The position numbers and the translations under genes are program-made. Shown in pieces: positions 1-9,530 of a stretch of DNA of 64,000 bases. Source of the DNA: an uncultured Acidobacteriota bacterium (GTDB taxonomy: Bacteria > Acidobacteriota > Terriglobia > Terriglobales > Acidobacteriaceae); assembly GCA_903832055.1 (NCBI GenBank), contig CAILAC010000017.1, positions 1 through 64,000 on the forward strand, read 5' to 3'. Position 1 is the stretch's first letter, and the number at the start of each line of letters is the position of its first letter. The notes beneath the pieces were generated by a model. It was not told where the DNA came from. It saw nothing but the letters and a program-made list of their open reading frames with translations, and made no database searches.

Positions 1-1
1 A

Positions 2-754
2 ATAGCACTGGTTCGCGTCAAGGGCGGCAGCAAGCGCCGGCAACGTCCGACCACTCTGACTGTTGAGGAGTTCGAACTCATCGTTGCGACTCTGCAAGAG
101 CCGTGGCGCTTGATGGTACAGATCGCCCAATGCCTCGGTCTTCGCGTGAGCGAGATCGCGGCGCTTCAATGGGACGACTTCGACTTCGACAAAAACCAGC
201 TTCTCGTTCAGCGCAGTTTTGTGAACGACAGGGTGGATGACGTCAAGACCGAATACTCCCAGGACTACGTTCCTCTGCATCCGTCCTTGACCGAGATTGT
301 TCTGAAGTGGAGCACACAAGCAGTGCCCACGGAAGAAGGCTGGGTCTTTGCCAATCCCCGAACGAACCGGCCCTACTATCCCACCGAGATCCAGAAGCGG
401 CATCTTCGCCCTTCGGGTTGCTGTGTGGTGGAATGTCCGACGTGCGGGGCGGCACCTGGTGTTTGGTGTAACCAGGATCAGAAAACCGGAAACGGCGTTC
501 GCATGCTCTTGCATGACACGCGCGTAAAGAACTCCGGCAAGTATGGGGGCATCGGCTGGCACACGTTCCGCCACACCTATCGTTCGTGGCTCGACGAGAC
601 CGGAGCTCCGATGAAAGTGCAGCAGGAGTTGATGCGACACGCTTCCATCCAGACGACGATGAACGTCTACGGACAGGCAATGTCGTCATCAAAGCGGGAA
701 GCGAATCGGAAGGTTGTGGAGATGGTGCTCAAGCCGTTGAAAGCGAGCGCCTGA
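2..754 (+). CDS. Tyrosine site-specific integrase, N-terminus cut by window edge
   Basis: The frame is open to the first base, so the core-binding domain is partly outside the window and the gene has about 250 visible codons. The catalytic domain is clear: the first Arg in GLRVSEIAALQW, then HTFRH, then LMRHASIQTTMNVYG with the nucleophilic Tyr. These enzymes cut and rejoin DNA at short att sites through a 3'-phosphotyrosine. Between KRHLRP and GIGWHTFRH, where most relatives have a short linker, lies an insert with CPTCGAAPGVWC followed by a His about 20 residues on. It resembles the zinc-binding module CPxCGAxPGxxC...H found in phage-encoded proteins. The gene ends 74 bp from the 3' end of a tRNA gene, which suits an element integrated at that tRNA. 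Family assignment is sure; the role of the insert is inferred. Confidence 0.93.
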   Translation: MALVRVKGGSKRRQRPTTLTVEEFELIVATLQEPWRLMVQIAQCLGLRVSEIAALQWDDFDFDKNQLLVQRSFVNDRVDDVKTEYSQDYVPLHPSLTEIVLKWSTQAVPTEEGWVFANPRTNRPYYPTEIQKRHLRPSGCCVVECPTCGAAPGVWCNQDQKTGNGVRMLLHDTRVKNSGKYGGIGWHTFRHTYRSWLDETGAPMKVQQELMRHASIQTTMNVYGQAMSSSKREANRKVVEMVLKPLKASA

Positions 755-756
755 AA

Positions 757-787
757 CCCAATTTTCCTTATTGGGAGATATTGGGAG
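757..787. repeat. Small hairpin and direct repeat between integrase and tRNA
   Basis: CCCAAT (757-762) and ATTGGG (770-775) can pair across a 7-nt loop, and TATTGGGAG occurs twice in tandem (769-777 and 779-787). No T-tract follows, so a terminator is doubtful. Short direct repeats beside an integrase and its target tRNA could be recombinase or excisionase binding sites, but this is only a suggestion. Confidence 0.35.
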
Positions 788-828
788 CCGATCCGTTTTT
801 CTGATCGACTCGAAGTGATTGATTTGAT

Positions 829-905
<77 letters not shown>

Positions 906-1056
906 ACCTGATTGTAACAAGCTTTACCGGGCAGGGTCAAACCTGCTCAACTCCCGTGCAAATCAACTTTAACTCTTTTATTAACATGATCTTAGCGTGA
1001 ATTTCTCAGTTGTTTTTGAAGTGTGGCCCCAGGCTTGATCTAAATACTCTGAGGAT

Positions 1057-1713
1057 TCACGAGAAAAGAACTGCCAGCGCTTCTTCCGGCTCAGGCCTCA
1101 CGCGGAAATCCGCATGCGCCTCCGCAAAAACCACCCGGCCATCGCGCCCAATCACATACGTGGCAGGCATCGGCAGCCGCCAGCTCGCCTCGCCATTCAA
1201 AAACGGCAGATTCACCAGAATCGACTTCAGATACCGCTGGTGAAATTCCGGCACCGTGTACACCAGCCCAAACTTCTCCGCCACCCGCGCCTCAACGTCA
1301 TGCAGCAGCGGAAACGGCAACCCATGCTGCTGCACCGCAAAGTCCGACTGCCGCTGCGTCTCCGGGCTCACCGCCACCAGCAGCGCCCCATGCTCGCGAA
1401 TCCGCCCATACAAATCGCGCCAGGCCTCCAGCTCCGTCACACAATACGAGCACCAGCGCCCTCGAAAAAACTTCACCACCAACGGCCCCACAGCAATGAG
1501 GTCAGCACTCTTCACCACCCGGTTCGAAGAATCCCGCAGCTCAAACACGGGCGCCAGAGCCCCAACCGGCAAAATCCGCTCTTCAATCCCGGTAGCAAAC
1601 AGCTCTTCGACCGCCCGCTCCCCAACGGCCAGCCGCTCCGCCTGCACCAAACCCCGCGTCCGCGCAGTAATCTCGTCGAGTTGGTCCTGCAGCGGAACTG
1701 TGCGTGCGTTCAC
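1057..1713 (-). CDS. Peroxiredoxin-like (AhpC/TSA, thioredoxin-fold) protein
   Basis: A thioredoxin-fold protein of the peroxiredoxin-like family. The motif FFRGRWCSYCVTEL holds the redox-active CxxC, followed by an AhpC/TSA-type core (VAVSPETQRQSDF, FPLLHD, YVIGRDGRVVFAEAHADFRVRPEPEEAL). Such proteins reduce peroxides or act as thiol oxidoreductases; the substrate cannot be told here. The GTG start at 1713 lies 4 bp after the ffh stop and gives 218 aa. An ATG at 1743 inside ffh would add 10 residues. Tight coupling to ffh suggests co-transcription. Confidence 0.85.
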   Translation of the reverse strand: MNARTVPLQDQLDEITARTRGLVQAERLAVGERAVEELFATGIEERILPVGALAPVFELRDSSNRVVKSADLIAVGPLVVKFFRGRWCSYCVTELEAWRDLYGRIREHGALLVAVSPETQRQSDFAVQQHGLPFPLLHDVEARVAEKFGLVYTVPEFHQRYLKSILVNLPFLNGEASWRLPMPATYVIGRDGRVVFAEAHADFRVRPEPEEALAVLFS

Positions 1714-1717
1714 TTGG

Positions 1718-3118
1718 CTACCGCCCAAACTTCTGCTTGCCACCCATCCCGCCCATCATGCTCCCCATGCCGCCGCGCATCATCTGCTTCGCCATCCCGC
1801 CCTTGCCAAACTGCTTGAACATCTTGCTCATCTGCGCATACTGCCTCAGCAAAGCATTCACGTCCTGCACCGTCGTCCCGGAGCCAGCCGCAATCCGCTT
1901 CCGCCGCGAACCTGAAATAATGTCCGAGTTCAGCCGCTCCTTCTTCGTCATCGAATTGATGATCGCCTCAAGCCGCGTAAACTGGCTCTCGTCCACATTT
2001 TTGCTCGCCTGCTGCAACCCCGCAAACGGACCCACCGACGGCAGCATCTTCAGAATCGACTCCATTGAGCCAAGTTTCTTGATCTGCCGCAACTGGTCGC
2101 GGAAGTCCTCGAGCGAAAATCCATCCCCCAAGAGCGCCTTCTTTGCAAAATCCTCGCTCTTCTTCCGGTCGAGCACGCTGTCTGCCTTCTCCAGCAGGCT
2201 CATCATGTCGCCCTGCCCGAGAATCCGCCCCGTAATCCGGTCCGGATGAAATGGCTCAAAGGCATCCGGCTTTTCGCCCACGCCAATGAACTTGATCGGC
2301 TGCCCGGTCACATGCCTGATCGACAGCGCCGCGCCACCGCGCGCATCGCCATCCATCTTGGTCAGCACCACTCCCGTCAGCCCCAGCCGCTTGTGAAAGT
2401 CCGAGGCCGAATTCACCGCGTCCTGGCCCGTCATGGCGTCGGCCACAAACAAGATCTCCTGCGGATCGAGCAGCTTCTTCAGCGTCTCCATCTCCCGCAT
2501 CAGCTCTTCGTCAATGCCCAGGCGGCCCGCCGTATCCACGATCAGCGTGTCGCAGCCCATGATGATGGCCTCGCGTCGCGCTTCCTTCGCCAGCCGCTCC
2601 ACCAGCGCCGTGCCTGCCACTTCGCCCTTCAGGTCGCCCTCGTAGATGCGCGCCTCAATCGACTTCGCCACCACCTTGAGTTGTTCACGCGCCGCCGGGC
2701 GATACACGTCCACTGAAACCAGCAGCGGCCGATGACCGCCCTTCTTCAGCCACATCGCCAGCTTGCCGCTCGTCGTCGTCTTGCCCGAGCCCTGCAAACC
2801 CGCCATCAGAATGACCGTCGGCGGCTTCGATGCAAATTTGAACCGCGCCGTATCCTTGCCCAGCAGCGCCACCAGTTCGTCGCGAACAATCTTGATCACC
2901 TGCTCGCTCGGCGAAAGCGCCGTCATCACCTCGGTGCCAATGGCCTTGACCCGGATCTGCTCGATCAGGTCCTTCACCACGCCCAGGTTCACGTCGGCTT
3001 CAAGCAGCGCCACGCGGATCTCGCGCAACGCCTCGCTGATGTTTTCTTCGGTCAACACGCCCTGGCCACGCAGGTGTTTGAAGGCGCGCTGTAGCTTATC
3101 TGTCAAATTCTCAAACAT
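1718..3118 (-). CDS. ffh: Signal recognition particle protein Ffh (SRP54)
   Basis: Ffh is the GTPase of the signal recognition particle. It binds signal sequences of nascent membrane and secreted proteins together with 4.5S RNA and docks with FtsY. The 466-residue protein has the N domain (from FENLTDKLQ), the G domain with P-loop GLQGSGKT at about residues 107-114, DTAGR and TKMDG, and a methionine-rich M domain with RRKRIAAGSG and a Met/Gly-rich tail. The start is taken at ATG 3118, where the conserved FENL sequence begins; an in-frame start at 3130 adds four residues. It is followed directly by the peroxiredoxin-like gene and diverges from the GH3 gene across about 170 bp. Confidence 0.98.
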   Translation of the reverse strand: MFENLTDKLQRAFKHLRGQGVLTEENISEALREIRVALLEADVNLGVVKDLIEQIRVKAIGTEVMTALSPSEQVIKIVRDELVALLGKDTARFKFASKPPTVILMAGLQGSGKTTTSGKLAMWLKKGGHRPLLVSVDVYRPAAREQLKVVAKSIEARIYEGDLKGEVAGTALVERLAKEARREAIIMGCDTLIVDTAGRLGIDEELMREMETLKKLLDPQEILFVADAMTGQDAVNSASDFHKRLGLTGVVLTKMDGDARGGAALSIRHVTGQPIKFIGVGEKPDAFEPFHPDRITGRILGQGDMMSLLEKADSVLDRKKSEDFAKKALLGDGFSLEDFRDQLRQIKKLGSMESILKMLPSVGPFAGLQQASKNVDESQFTRLEAIINSMTKKERLNSDIISGSRRKRIAAGSGTTVQDVNALLRQYAQMSKMFKQFGKGGMAKQMMRGGMGSMMGGMGGKQKFGR

Positions 3119-3288
3119 AGTTTGTCTCAATTTCAGTGTATCGCGGGTCGCGGCTGCGGGGTTATCCTCGCCCCATCTTCCCGCGCGTGTGGCCAGATCA
3201 CTCGTTCACTCAAACGTTTATTCTCAGCGTTTCAGCGACAACGCTCTGTTCCAGCAGGTACAATTTCCGAGAATTCCGAGGCCCCTCC

Positions 3289-5895
3289 ATGCATCCCAAT
3301 CAACACCCCTCTCTGCTGCGTTTCAGTGTCGCGTTTCTCGCCATCACCTCCTGCTTTGCGGTTACCACGGCAGTTTTCACCAGCTCTGCCGCTGCCCAGG
3401 CCCCTCACACGCCCACCCCTGCTGAGGTCCAGCGCGTCGACGACCTCATCAAAAAGATGACCCTCGCCGAGAAAATTGACTACATCGGCGGCACCGGCTT
3501 CGGGCTCCGTCCTGTCCCGGCGCTCGGCATTCCTGCGCTCGACATGTCTGACGGCCCCTACGGAACCCGCTCCAACGCCGGCTTCCCCTCCACCACCTAT
3601 GGCGCGGGCATCGGTCTTGCAGCTTCATGGGATCGCGACCTCGCCGCCCGCGTCGGCGCCGGCATCGGCCGTGACGCACGCGCTCGCGGAGTCCACTTCA
3701 TGCTCGGTCCCGGTATCAACATCTACCGCTCCCCGCGCAATGGCCGTAACTTCGAGTACTTCGGTGAAGACCCTTTCCTCACCGGCCAAATCGCTTCCCA
3801 CTACATCATCGGCATGCAAAAGCAGGGCGTCAGCGCCACCGTCAAGCACTTCCTTGCCAACAACAGCGAATTCCTACGCCACGATTCTGACTCCATCGTC
3901 GACGAGCGCGCCCTTCGAGAAATCTACCTCCCCGGCTTTGAGGCCGCCGTCAAACAGGGCCACGTCAGCTCTGTGATGGATTCCTACAACTTCATCAATG
4001 GCGTCCACGCCACCCAGAACGGCTACTTCAACATCGACATCCTCCGCAAGGAGTGGGGCTTCAAAGGCGTGCTCATGTCTGATTGGGACGCAACCTACGA
4101 CGGCGTAGCCGCCGCCAACGGTGGCCTCGACGTTGAGGAGCCCTCCGGCAAGTTCATGAACCAGGCGAACCTGCTCCCCGCCATCAAAGACGGTAAGGTT
4201 TCTGAGGCCACCATCGACGAGAAGGTCCGCCGCGTCCTGCTCCTTGCCGCCTCCTATGGCTGGCTCGACCGCAATCAGAAGGACACGTCCATCTCCTACT
4301 TCGATGCCCGCAACATGGCTGCCGCGCTTGACTCCGCTCAAGAAGGCACCGTCCTGCTCAAGAACAGCGGTAACATCCTTCCGCTCGACAAGGCCAAGGT
4401 CAAGACCATCCTCGTCGTCGGTCCCGCAGCCTACCCCGGCACACCTGAGGGCGGTGGCAGCGCCGGAGTCGTTCCCTTCCATCTGGTCAGTGACCTCGAG
4501 GGCATCTCCCACGAAGCCGGCGCGGCCGTCAACGTCCTCTATGACCGCGGCCTGCCCAAGTTGAACCAGCTTGCCTCGGAGACGCAATTCACCACCGCCG
4601 ACGGCAAGCCCGGCATCACGCTCGAAACATTCGCCAACCTCGATCTCTCCGGAACCCCAAAATCCACATCGGTAGTCCGCCACGCCACACTCAAAGGCCT
4701 CAATCTGGCGGAACTGATTACCGACATGGACGCACTGATAGAAATGTTTTTCAACTCTCCGCCAAGCCAGACTTCCCACCGCATGAGCGGCTTTTATGAA
4801 GCTGCCAGCGCAGGCAAGTATGTCGTCACCCTGGAGTTTTCCGGCGAGGGCAACGGCGACCGCCTCTATGTCGACGACAAGCTCATCTTCGACAACTGGA
4901 AGATTGTCCGCGCTTTCCAGCCGACCGTAACCCTTGACCTCTCCGCCGGCAAGCACAAGATCGTCGTCGAAGAATGGCAGAAGAGTCCGATCGGCGGTCG
5001 CGTCGCGCTCGCCATCACGCCTGAGAAGTCCATCGTCAGCCCCGGTGTCCTCGAACTCGCCAAGAAGGCCGACGCCGTCGTGATCGCCGCTGGCTATAAC
5101 CAGGACGCGGAGTCCGAAGCCGGCGACCGCACCTTCTCCCTCCCCTACGGCCAGGATGAACTCATCCGCGAAATCGCCGCCGTCAACCCCAAAACCATCG
5201 TCTCCGTCGTCTCCGGCGGCAACGTCGATTCTCAGACCTGGATCGACAAGGTTCCGGCGCTGCTCGAATCCTGGTATGGCGGTCAGGCCTCAGGTTACGC
5301 CCTCGCCGATATCCTCTTTGGCAAGTACAACCCCTCCGGCCATCTCCCTGCCACCTTTGAGCGGCGCCTTGAAGACAACCCGACTAACGACAGCTACTAC
5401 CCGGAGGGTGATTCAGTCCAGGTCAAGTACAAAGAGGGCATCTACGTCGGCTACCGTGGCTACGAAAAGAACCACACCAAGCCACTCTTCCCCTTCGGCT
5501 ACGGACTCTCGTACACCACCTTCCAGTTCGCCAACCTCAAGGTTGCCCAGGTCACCAACGCTGAGGCGAAATCCGCAGGCATCCACGCAACGGCCGACTT
5601 TGACATCACCAACACCGGCAAGCGCGCTGGCGCAGCAGTTGCCCAACTCTACGTCACCGAGCCCGGCGCTAAAATCGACCGCCCCGCCCATGAACTCAAG
5701 GGCTTCGAACGCGTCGTCCTGGCTCCCGGCGAAACCAAACACGTCTCCATCCCGCTCGACAGCCGCTCTTTCTCCTACTACGACGTAGCAGGTAAAAAGT
5801 GGGCCATCAGCTCCGACAAGTTCACCATCTCGGTAGGCGATTCCGTTGAATCCCTCCCAATCACCGCCGACCTGACCCTCACCGGCGTCAAGTAA
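3289..5895 (+). CDS. Glycoside hydrolase family 3 beta-glucosidase with PA14 insert, secreted
   Basis: An 868-residue secreted GH3 enzyme that probably releases terminal beta-D-glucose or xylose from plant or microbial oligosaccharides. A signal peptide covers about residues 1-37 (hydrophobic stretch, SSAAAQA cleavage region). The (beta/alpha)8 domain follows; the nucleophile is the Asp of LMSDWDATYDG, about residue 265, and GRNFEYFGEDP and KHFLANN are family motifs. A PA14-like domain (about 498-585, SGFYEAASAGKYVVTLEF, DRLYVDDKLIFDNW) interrupts the second domain, as in some GH3 enzymes where it shapes substrate choice. The C-terminus has a fibronectin-III-like domain (HELKGFERVVLAPGE). The start at 3289 is chosen because it leads straight into the signal peptide. 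A long hairpin follows the stop. Confidence 0.95.
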   Translation: MHPNQHPSLLRFSVAFLAITSCFAVTTAVFTSSAAAQAPHTPTPAEVQRVDDLIKKMTLAEKIDYIGGTGFGLRPVPALGIPALDMSDGPYGTRSNAGFPSTTYGAGIGLAASWDRDLAARVGAGIGRDARARGVHFMLGPGINIYRSPRNGRNFEYFGEDPFLTGQIASHYIIGMQKQGVSATVKHFLANNSEFLRHDSDSIVDERALREIYLPGFEAAVKQGHVSSVMDSYNFINGVHATQNGYFNIDILRKEWGFKGVLMSDWDATYDGVAAANGGLDVEEPSGKFMNQANLLPAIKDGKVSEATIDEKVRRVLLLAASYGWLDRNQKDTSISYFDARNMAAALDSAQEGTVLLKNSGNILPLDKAKVKTILVVGPAAYPGTPEGGGSAGVVPFHLVSDLEGISHEAGAAVNVLYDRGLPKLNQLASETQFTTADGKPGITLETFANLDLSGTPKSTSVVRHATLKGLNLAELITDMDALIEMFFNSPPSQTSHRMSGFYEAASAGKYVVTLEFSGEGNGDRLYVDDKLIFDNWKIVRAFQPTVTLDLSAGKHKIVVEEWQKSPIGGRVALAITPEKSIVSPGVLELAKKADAVVIAAGYNQDAESEAGDRTFSLPYGQDELIREIAAVNPKTIVSVVSGGNVDSQTWIDKVPALLESWYGGQASGYALADILFGKYNPSGHLPATFERRLEDNPTNDSYYPEGDSVQVKYKEGIYVGYRGYEKNHTKPLFPFGYGLSYTTFQFANLKVAQVTNAEAKSAGIHATADFDITNTGKRAGAAVAQLYVTEPGAKIDRPAHELKGFERVVLAPGETKHVSIPLDSRSFSYYDVAGKKWAISSDKFTISVGDSVESLPITADLTLTGVK

Positions 5896-5904
5896 TCCAG
5901 CCAC

Positions 5905-5949
5905 TTCGGCAGTCCCGGGCCAGCCGTTGCGCTGGTTCGGACTGCCGAA
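5905..5949 (+). terminator. Hairpin after GH3 gene
   Basis: TTCGGCAGTCC (5905-5915) pairs perfectly with GGACTGCCGAA (5939-5949), and an inner CCAGC/GCTGG pair extends the stem. Only AATTCCCC follows rather than a T-tract, so it may end transcription imperfectly or stabilise the mRNA 3' end. Confidence 0.6.
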
Positions 5950-6017
5950 AATTCCCCTCCTGTCCCACCCCGGCTCAAGTCGTGCATAATGGGTGTCGCC
6001 TTCCAAACAGGAGACCC

Positions 6018-7226
6018 ATGCCTCTCGAACCGACACGCCGCTCTTTTCTGATCGCCACCGGCATCACCGCCCTCGCCTCCACCCGCGTCCTTGGCGCCAA
6101 CGACTCCCCGCGCATCGGTGTGATCGGCAACGGAGGCCGCATGGGCTCCCTGCTCGACTCGGCTGAAAAAGTCGCGCCAGTCCAGTTCGCCGCAGTCGCC
6201 GACGTCTACAAATCCAACCGCGACAAAGTCGTTGAACGCTCCGGCGGCCTCGCCACCAGCCACCTCGACTACCGCGAAGTTCTCGACAACAAAGACATTG
6301 ACGCCGTCTTCATCGCCTCGCCCGATCACTGGCACGTCAAGATGGCCATCGACGCCCTCGCCGCCGGCAAAGATGTCTACCTCGAAAAGCCCGTCAGCCA
6401 CACCATCGAAGAAGGCATCGCCCTCACCAAGGCCGTCCGCGCAACCAACCGTATCCTCCAGTGCGGCATGCAGCAGCGCTCCTGGGAGCACTTCCGCAGC
6501 GCCGTCAACCTCATCCAGGGCGGCTCGCTCGGCCGTATCCACCAGGTCCGCACCTACTGGTGGCAAAACTACCAGTCCCACTTCTCCAAAGATCCCGGCT
6601 GGACCAGCGCCAACCGCCCCGTCGACACCGCCAACCTCGACTGGAAGCTCTGGCTCGGCAACGCCCCCGATCAGGAATTCACCAAGGAAAAATTCTTCCA
6701 CTGGCGCTGGTTCTGGAACTTTGGCGGCGGTGCCATGACCGACCTCTTCACCCACTGGATCGACGTCGTTCACTGGGCCATGCAGTCCGACACACCCACC
6801 AATGCACAGATGCTCGCCGACAAATACTACTTTGACCAGTGGGATTGCCCCGACACCGTCCAGGCAGCCCTCCGCTACCCCGGCACCGAAGGCAAGAAGG
6901 GCTTTGACGTTGTCTACGAAGGCATGATGACCAGCTCCATCGACGATGGCGGCCTCGAATTCCGCGGCACCGAAGCAACCCTCAAACTCAATCGCAACGG
7001 CATGTCGGTCCACCACGAGGGCGTCAACGGCAAAGACAATCCCGTTCTCTCAGAAACCAGCTACCGCGACGGCACCATCAGCCACATGCAAAACTTCTTC
7101 GATTGCCTGCAATCCCGCAAGGAACCAAACGCCCCCGTCGAAGCAGGAGTAGCAGCAGCCCGCGCCGGCCACATCGCCAACCTCGCCTACCGCGGCACCG
7201 GCCAAATCCACTGGCCACCTAAATAG
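6018..7226 (+). CDS. Gfo/Idh/MocA-family oxidoreductase with Tat signal
   Basis: A 402-residue NAD(P)-dependent sugar oxidoreductase of the Gfo/Idh/MocA type. The N-terminus has a twin-arginine signal (TRRSFLIATGITALA), so the enzyme is probably folded with its cofactor and exported to the periplasm, as with glucose-fructose oxidoreductase. The Rossmann motif is IGVIGNGGRMG (about residues 33-43), and the family motif EKPVSHT follows at about 122. The C-terminal half matches the substrate-binding domain (WFWNFGGGAMTDLFTHWID). ATG 6018 has AGGAGA just upstream. It follows the secreted GH3 gene in the same direction, so a shared role in sugar breakdown is plausible but not shown. Confidence 0.9.
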   Translation: MPLEPTRRSFLIATGITALASTRVLGANDSPRIGVIGNGGRMGSLLDSAEKVAPVQFAAVADVYKSNRDKVVERSGGLATSHLDYREVLDNKDIDAVFIASPDHWHVKMAIDALAAGKDVYLEKPVSHTIEEGIALTKAVRATNRILQCGMQQRSWEHFRSAVNLIQGGSLGRIHQVRTYWWQNYQSHFSKDPGWTSANRPVDTANLDWKLWLGNAPDQEFTKEKFFHWRWFWNFGGGAMTDLFTHWIDVVHWAMQSDTPTNAQMLADKYYFDQWDCPDTVQAALRYPGTEGKKGFDVVYEGMMTSSIDDGGLEFRGTEATLKLNRNGMSVHHEGVNGKDNPVLSETSYRDGTISHMQNFFDCLQSRKEPNAPVEAGVAAARAGHIANLAYRGTGQIHWPPK

Positions 7227-7244
7227 TCCGCCAGGTGTACGACA

Positions 7245-7277
7245 GGCGAACGGAGCGCACAAATGCATCCGTTCGCC
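7245..7277. terminator. Bidirectional hairpin between convergent genes
   Basis: GGCGAACGGA (7245-7254) and TCCGTTCGCC (7268-7277) form a perfect 10-bp stem with a 13-nt loop between the oxidoreductase stop and the stop of the convergent protease gene. No clear T-tract. Confidence 0.6.
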
Positions 7278-7283
7278 CATTCC

Positions 7284-9443
7284 CTACCGCGACACCATCA
7301 TCATCAGCAGGAACTCGGAGCCGATCCAAAGCTGCACGTTCGCCTCGGAACTCGTAAGCCTCGCGCTGCACCCAGGCCCGCCTACAGGATCCAGTTTGAT
7401 CTTCGGATACCCCATCACAATCCCTGGATGAATCGTATGCGGTGGGCCGCCGGGATTCAGATTTGTGTCAAATGTTCCCACCGAAACTTCGGCAACGGTA
7501 CGTCCCCCGCCAGCAACCTGGGCCGGCAAAGCTGTGTGAAGACCCACATATTGGTCCGGCGGTGCGACCAGCCCAATCACCTTCAACGTCAATTCACCCG
7601 GGGCATGCCCGTCGCACTGTCCGTGATCAAAGACCAGCGCCAACTCGGAGGTTCCCCCGCCCTTGGCAGACCCCGCCATCGTAATATGCCCGGTCAGATA
7701 GCTACCCGCAGGCAGAGTGCATTTGTCCGTACTGTACTCATTTACCACATTGACCGTAACCTCTTTGCCTGGCTTCAGATGGCTTGAGTCCAGCGTGCTG
7801 ACGACCTTGGCCTCAATCGCTGCTTCGGTCGGCAATTCCCGGTCCTCAATGCGCGGGCACTCCATCTTTTCCCCATCAATCGCCGCCGAAGCAACACTCG
7901 CGCCGCCGCCTGAAACGCCCTCGCCGGTAGGCGATTCAAACTTCACCAGCCCGTCCCGGTAATCCAGATGCAATACCAGCCCATGCAGCATGTCAAAACC
8001 CAGCATCCCTGCCACCTGCATTCCGGAATTCTGCGCCACTGCACTCGGATCAAACTCCAGCACATGACTCTGATTGCCCAGCGAAAGATTCGCAAACTGC
8101 ATATCAAAGCTGTCGCGAAACACCTGCAAGGTCGCCCCCGTCACCGTCTGCACAGCATTGGTAAAGTTCACCTTTGTTGTTGAAACAGAATGAGCCACCT
8201 CCGGCGTCATCGTGCTAAATCGTATCCCCGTATCGAGAATGAACAGCTTGCGCGTCTTGCTGTTCACCATCACCGGCTCCATCAGATACTGCTGCCGGTG
8301 ATACACGGGCGAAAAGCCCTGCAACTCGGCGGCTTCCATCCGGTCACCCGGCAAGATGCCCGGCAGCTTTGGTAATGGATCAAGCACCAGCCTGGCCTGA
8401 GGCAGATTCAGAGTGATCAGGTACGACGCGAACATATCCGTCCCGATAAAGCCGGCCCCTTTCCCCGCAAACGGCGTTTCGCTCACCCCCACCATGCAGT
8501 CGCGAAACTCCAGCGGGCCAATCGTCACCCTATCCGCATGCACCGTCCCCGGCGGCATTCCTGCCTCCGCCTTCAAGCCAATCTGATCGGCCATTGCCCG
8601 TGTAATGTACAACCCCGAAGCAGCCGTATCCACCAGCAATCGCGCCTTCGTCTGCGCCAGCTGCACATCCAGCCGATACCCTTCGATATGCTTCGGATCG
8701 AGGTAGCTCGGCATCAACGGCAGCACCGCCGATTCCACTCCTGGCAGCACCTTGCACGTCTGCGAATTCTCCGTCAGCAGCGGCATCATCGACTCCATCG
8801 AGTCCGTCGCCTTCTGACGCGTCTCCCCATCCATATCCTTCATCGTTGCGAGGCTTTCGTGAATGGCCGCGATATCGTGCGCCGGCGATACAACCCTCAG
8901 GAAAGCATGTCGAATATCCGGGTCAGTTGGATCGATTGCGTACGCGCTCTCAATTTCCTGGCGCTCCGACGCGTACATCGAATCAATCCGCAGAACACGG
9001 CTGCGAATCAGGTATCCCCGCGCGTAGCACTTATCTTGAGCCACGGCAGCCTTGAGAGTCTCCAGAGCCAGCCACGGCTCGCCTTGCCGCAACTGCACCT
9101 CCGCCTCAGCCGTAAGCGTAACCGCCGAATTGGGGTCCACCGCCATCATCTTGCTGACGCGCGCAGCAGCCTGGGACACCGAGCCCTCATGCAGCAGCGT
9201 CTGCACCAATCCAGCCGCAAGCCGCAAATCCCCCGGCGCAGCAGCCAGCGCCTGCCCATAGAGGTCCTCCGCTCGCGAATACTGCCCTTTCGCATAAGCC
9301 GAAGACGCAGGAGTTTCCGGGTGCGACTCAATCACCGCGCACGCTTCTGTCTGCGCCAGACCCTCAGCCAGCGGCCAAACCACCAAAAGGCACGCAAAGC
9401 CCACCGTCAAAAACCGATACTTCGAATAGCGCAGAACACTCAT
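7284..9443 (-). CDS. Retropepsin-like aspartyl protease with TPR region, exported
   Basis: A 719-residue protein with a signal peptide or anchor (FLTVGFACLLVVWPLAEGLAQ), a TPR-like helical region (about 45-210) and two retropepsin-like segments. The first has LLVDTAASGLYIT, the second LFILDTGIRFSTMTPEVA; both resemble the D(T/S)(G/A) loop of aspartic proteases that fold from two similar halves. The first loop reads DTAAS where DTGAS is usual. A C-terminal part of about 170 residues contains a charged segment (KPGKEVTVNVVNEYS) I cannot assign. Proteins of this build are common in Acidobacteriota, but I know of no defined substrate. Activity is inferred from the fold only. Confidence 0.8.
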   Translation of the reverse strand: MSVLRYSKYRFLTVGFACLLVVWPLAEGLAQTEACAVIESHPETPASSAYAKGQYSRAEDLYGQALAAAPGDLRLAAGLVQTLLHEGSVSQAAARVSKMMAVDPNSAVTLTAEAEVQLRQGEPWLALETLKAAVAQDKCYARGYLIRSRVLRIDSMYASERQEIESAYAIDPTDPDIRHAFLRVVSPAHDIAAIHESLATMKDMDGETRQKATDSMESMMPLLTENSQTCKVLPGVESAVLPLMPSYLDPKHIEGYRLDVQLAQTKARLLVDTAASGLYITRAMADQIGLKAEAGMPPGTVHADRVTIGPLEFRDCMVGVSETPFAGKGAGFIGTDMFASYLITLNLPQARLVLDPLPKLPGILPGDRMEAAELQGFSPVYHRQQYLMEPVMVNSKTRKLFILDTGIRFSTMTPEVAHSVSTTKVNFTNAVQTVTGATLQVFRDSFDMQFANLSLGNQSHVLEFDPSAVAQNSGMQVAGMLGFDMLHGLVLHLDYRDGLVKFESPTGEGVSGGGASVASAAIDGEKMECPRIEDRELPTEAAIEAKVVSTLDSSHLKPGKEVTVNVVNEYSTDKCTLPAGSYLTGHITMAGSAKGGGTSELALVFDHGQCDGHAPGELTLKVIGLVAPPDQYVGLHTALPAQVAGGGRTVAEVSVGTFDTNLNPGGPPHTIHPGIVMGYPKIKLDPVGGPGCSARLTSSEANVQLWIGSEFLLMMMVSR

Positions 9444-9530
9444 AACCCCAACTCACCGCCGCTTCAAGCGACAGCCGGAGTATACAGTGAACATGGAACG
9501 AAGCACATTGGCGCGGGTCCACTCACGTCG

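Noticed and set aside
3874-4956. 360-codon open frame on the minus strand
   Set aside because: It is opposite the GH3 gene, which has full-length family motifs.
5778-7016. 412-codon open frame on the minus strand
   Set aside because: It is the shadow of the Gfo/Idh/MocA oxidoreductase; composition is Val/Gly/Ala-rich without motifs.
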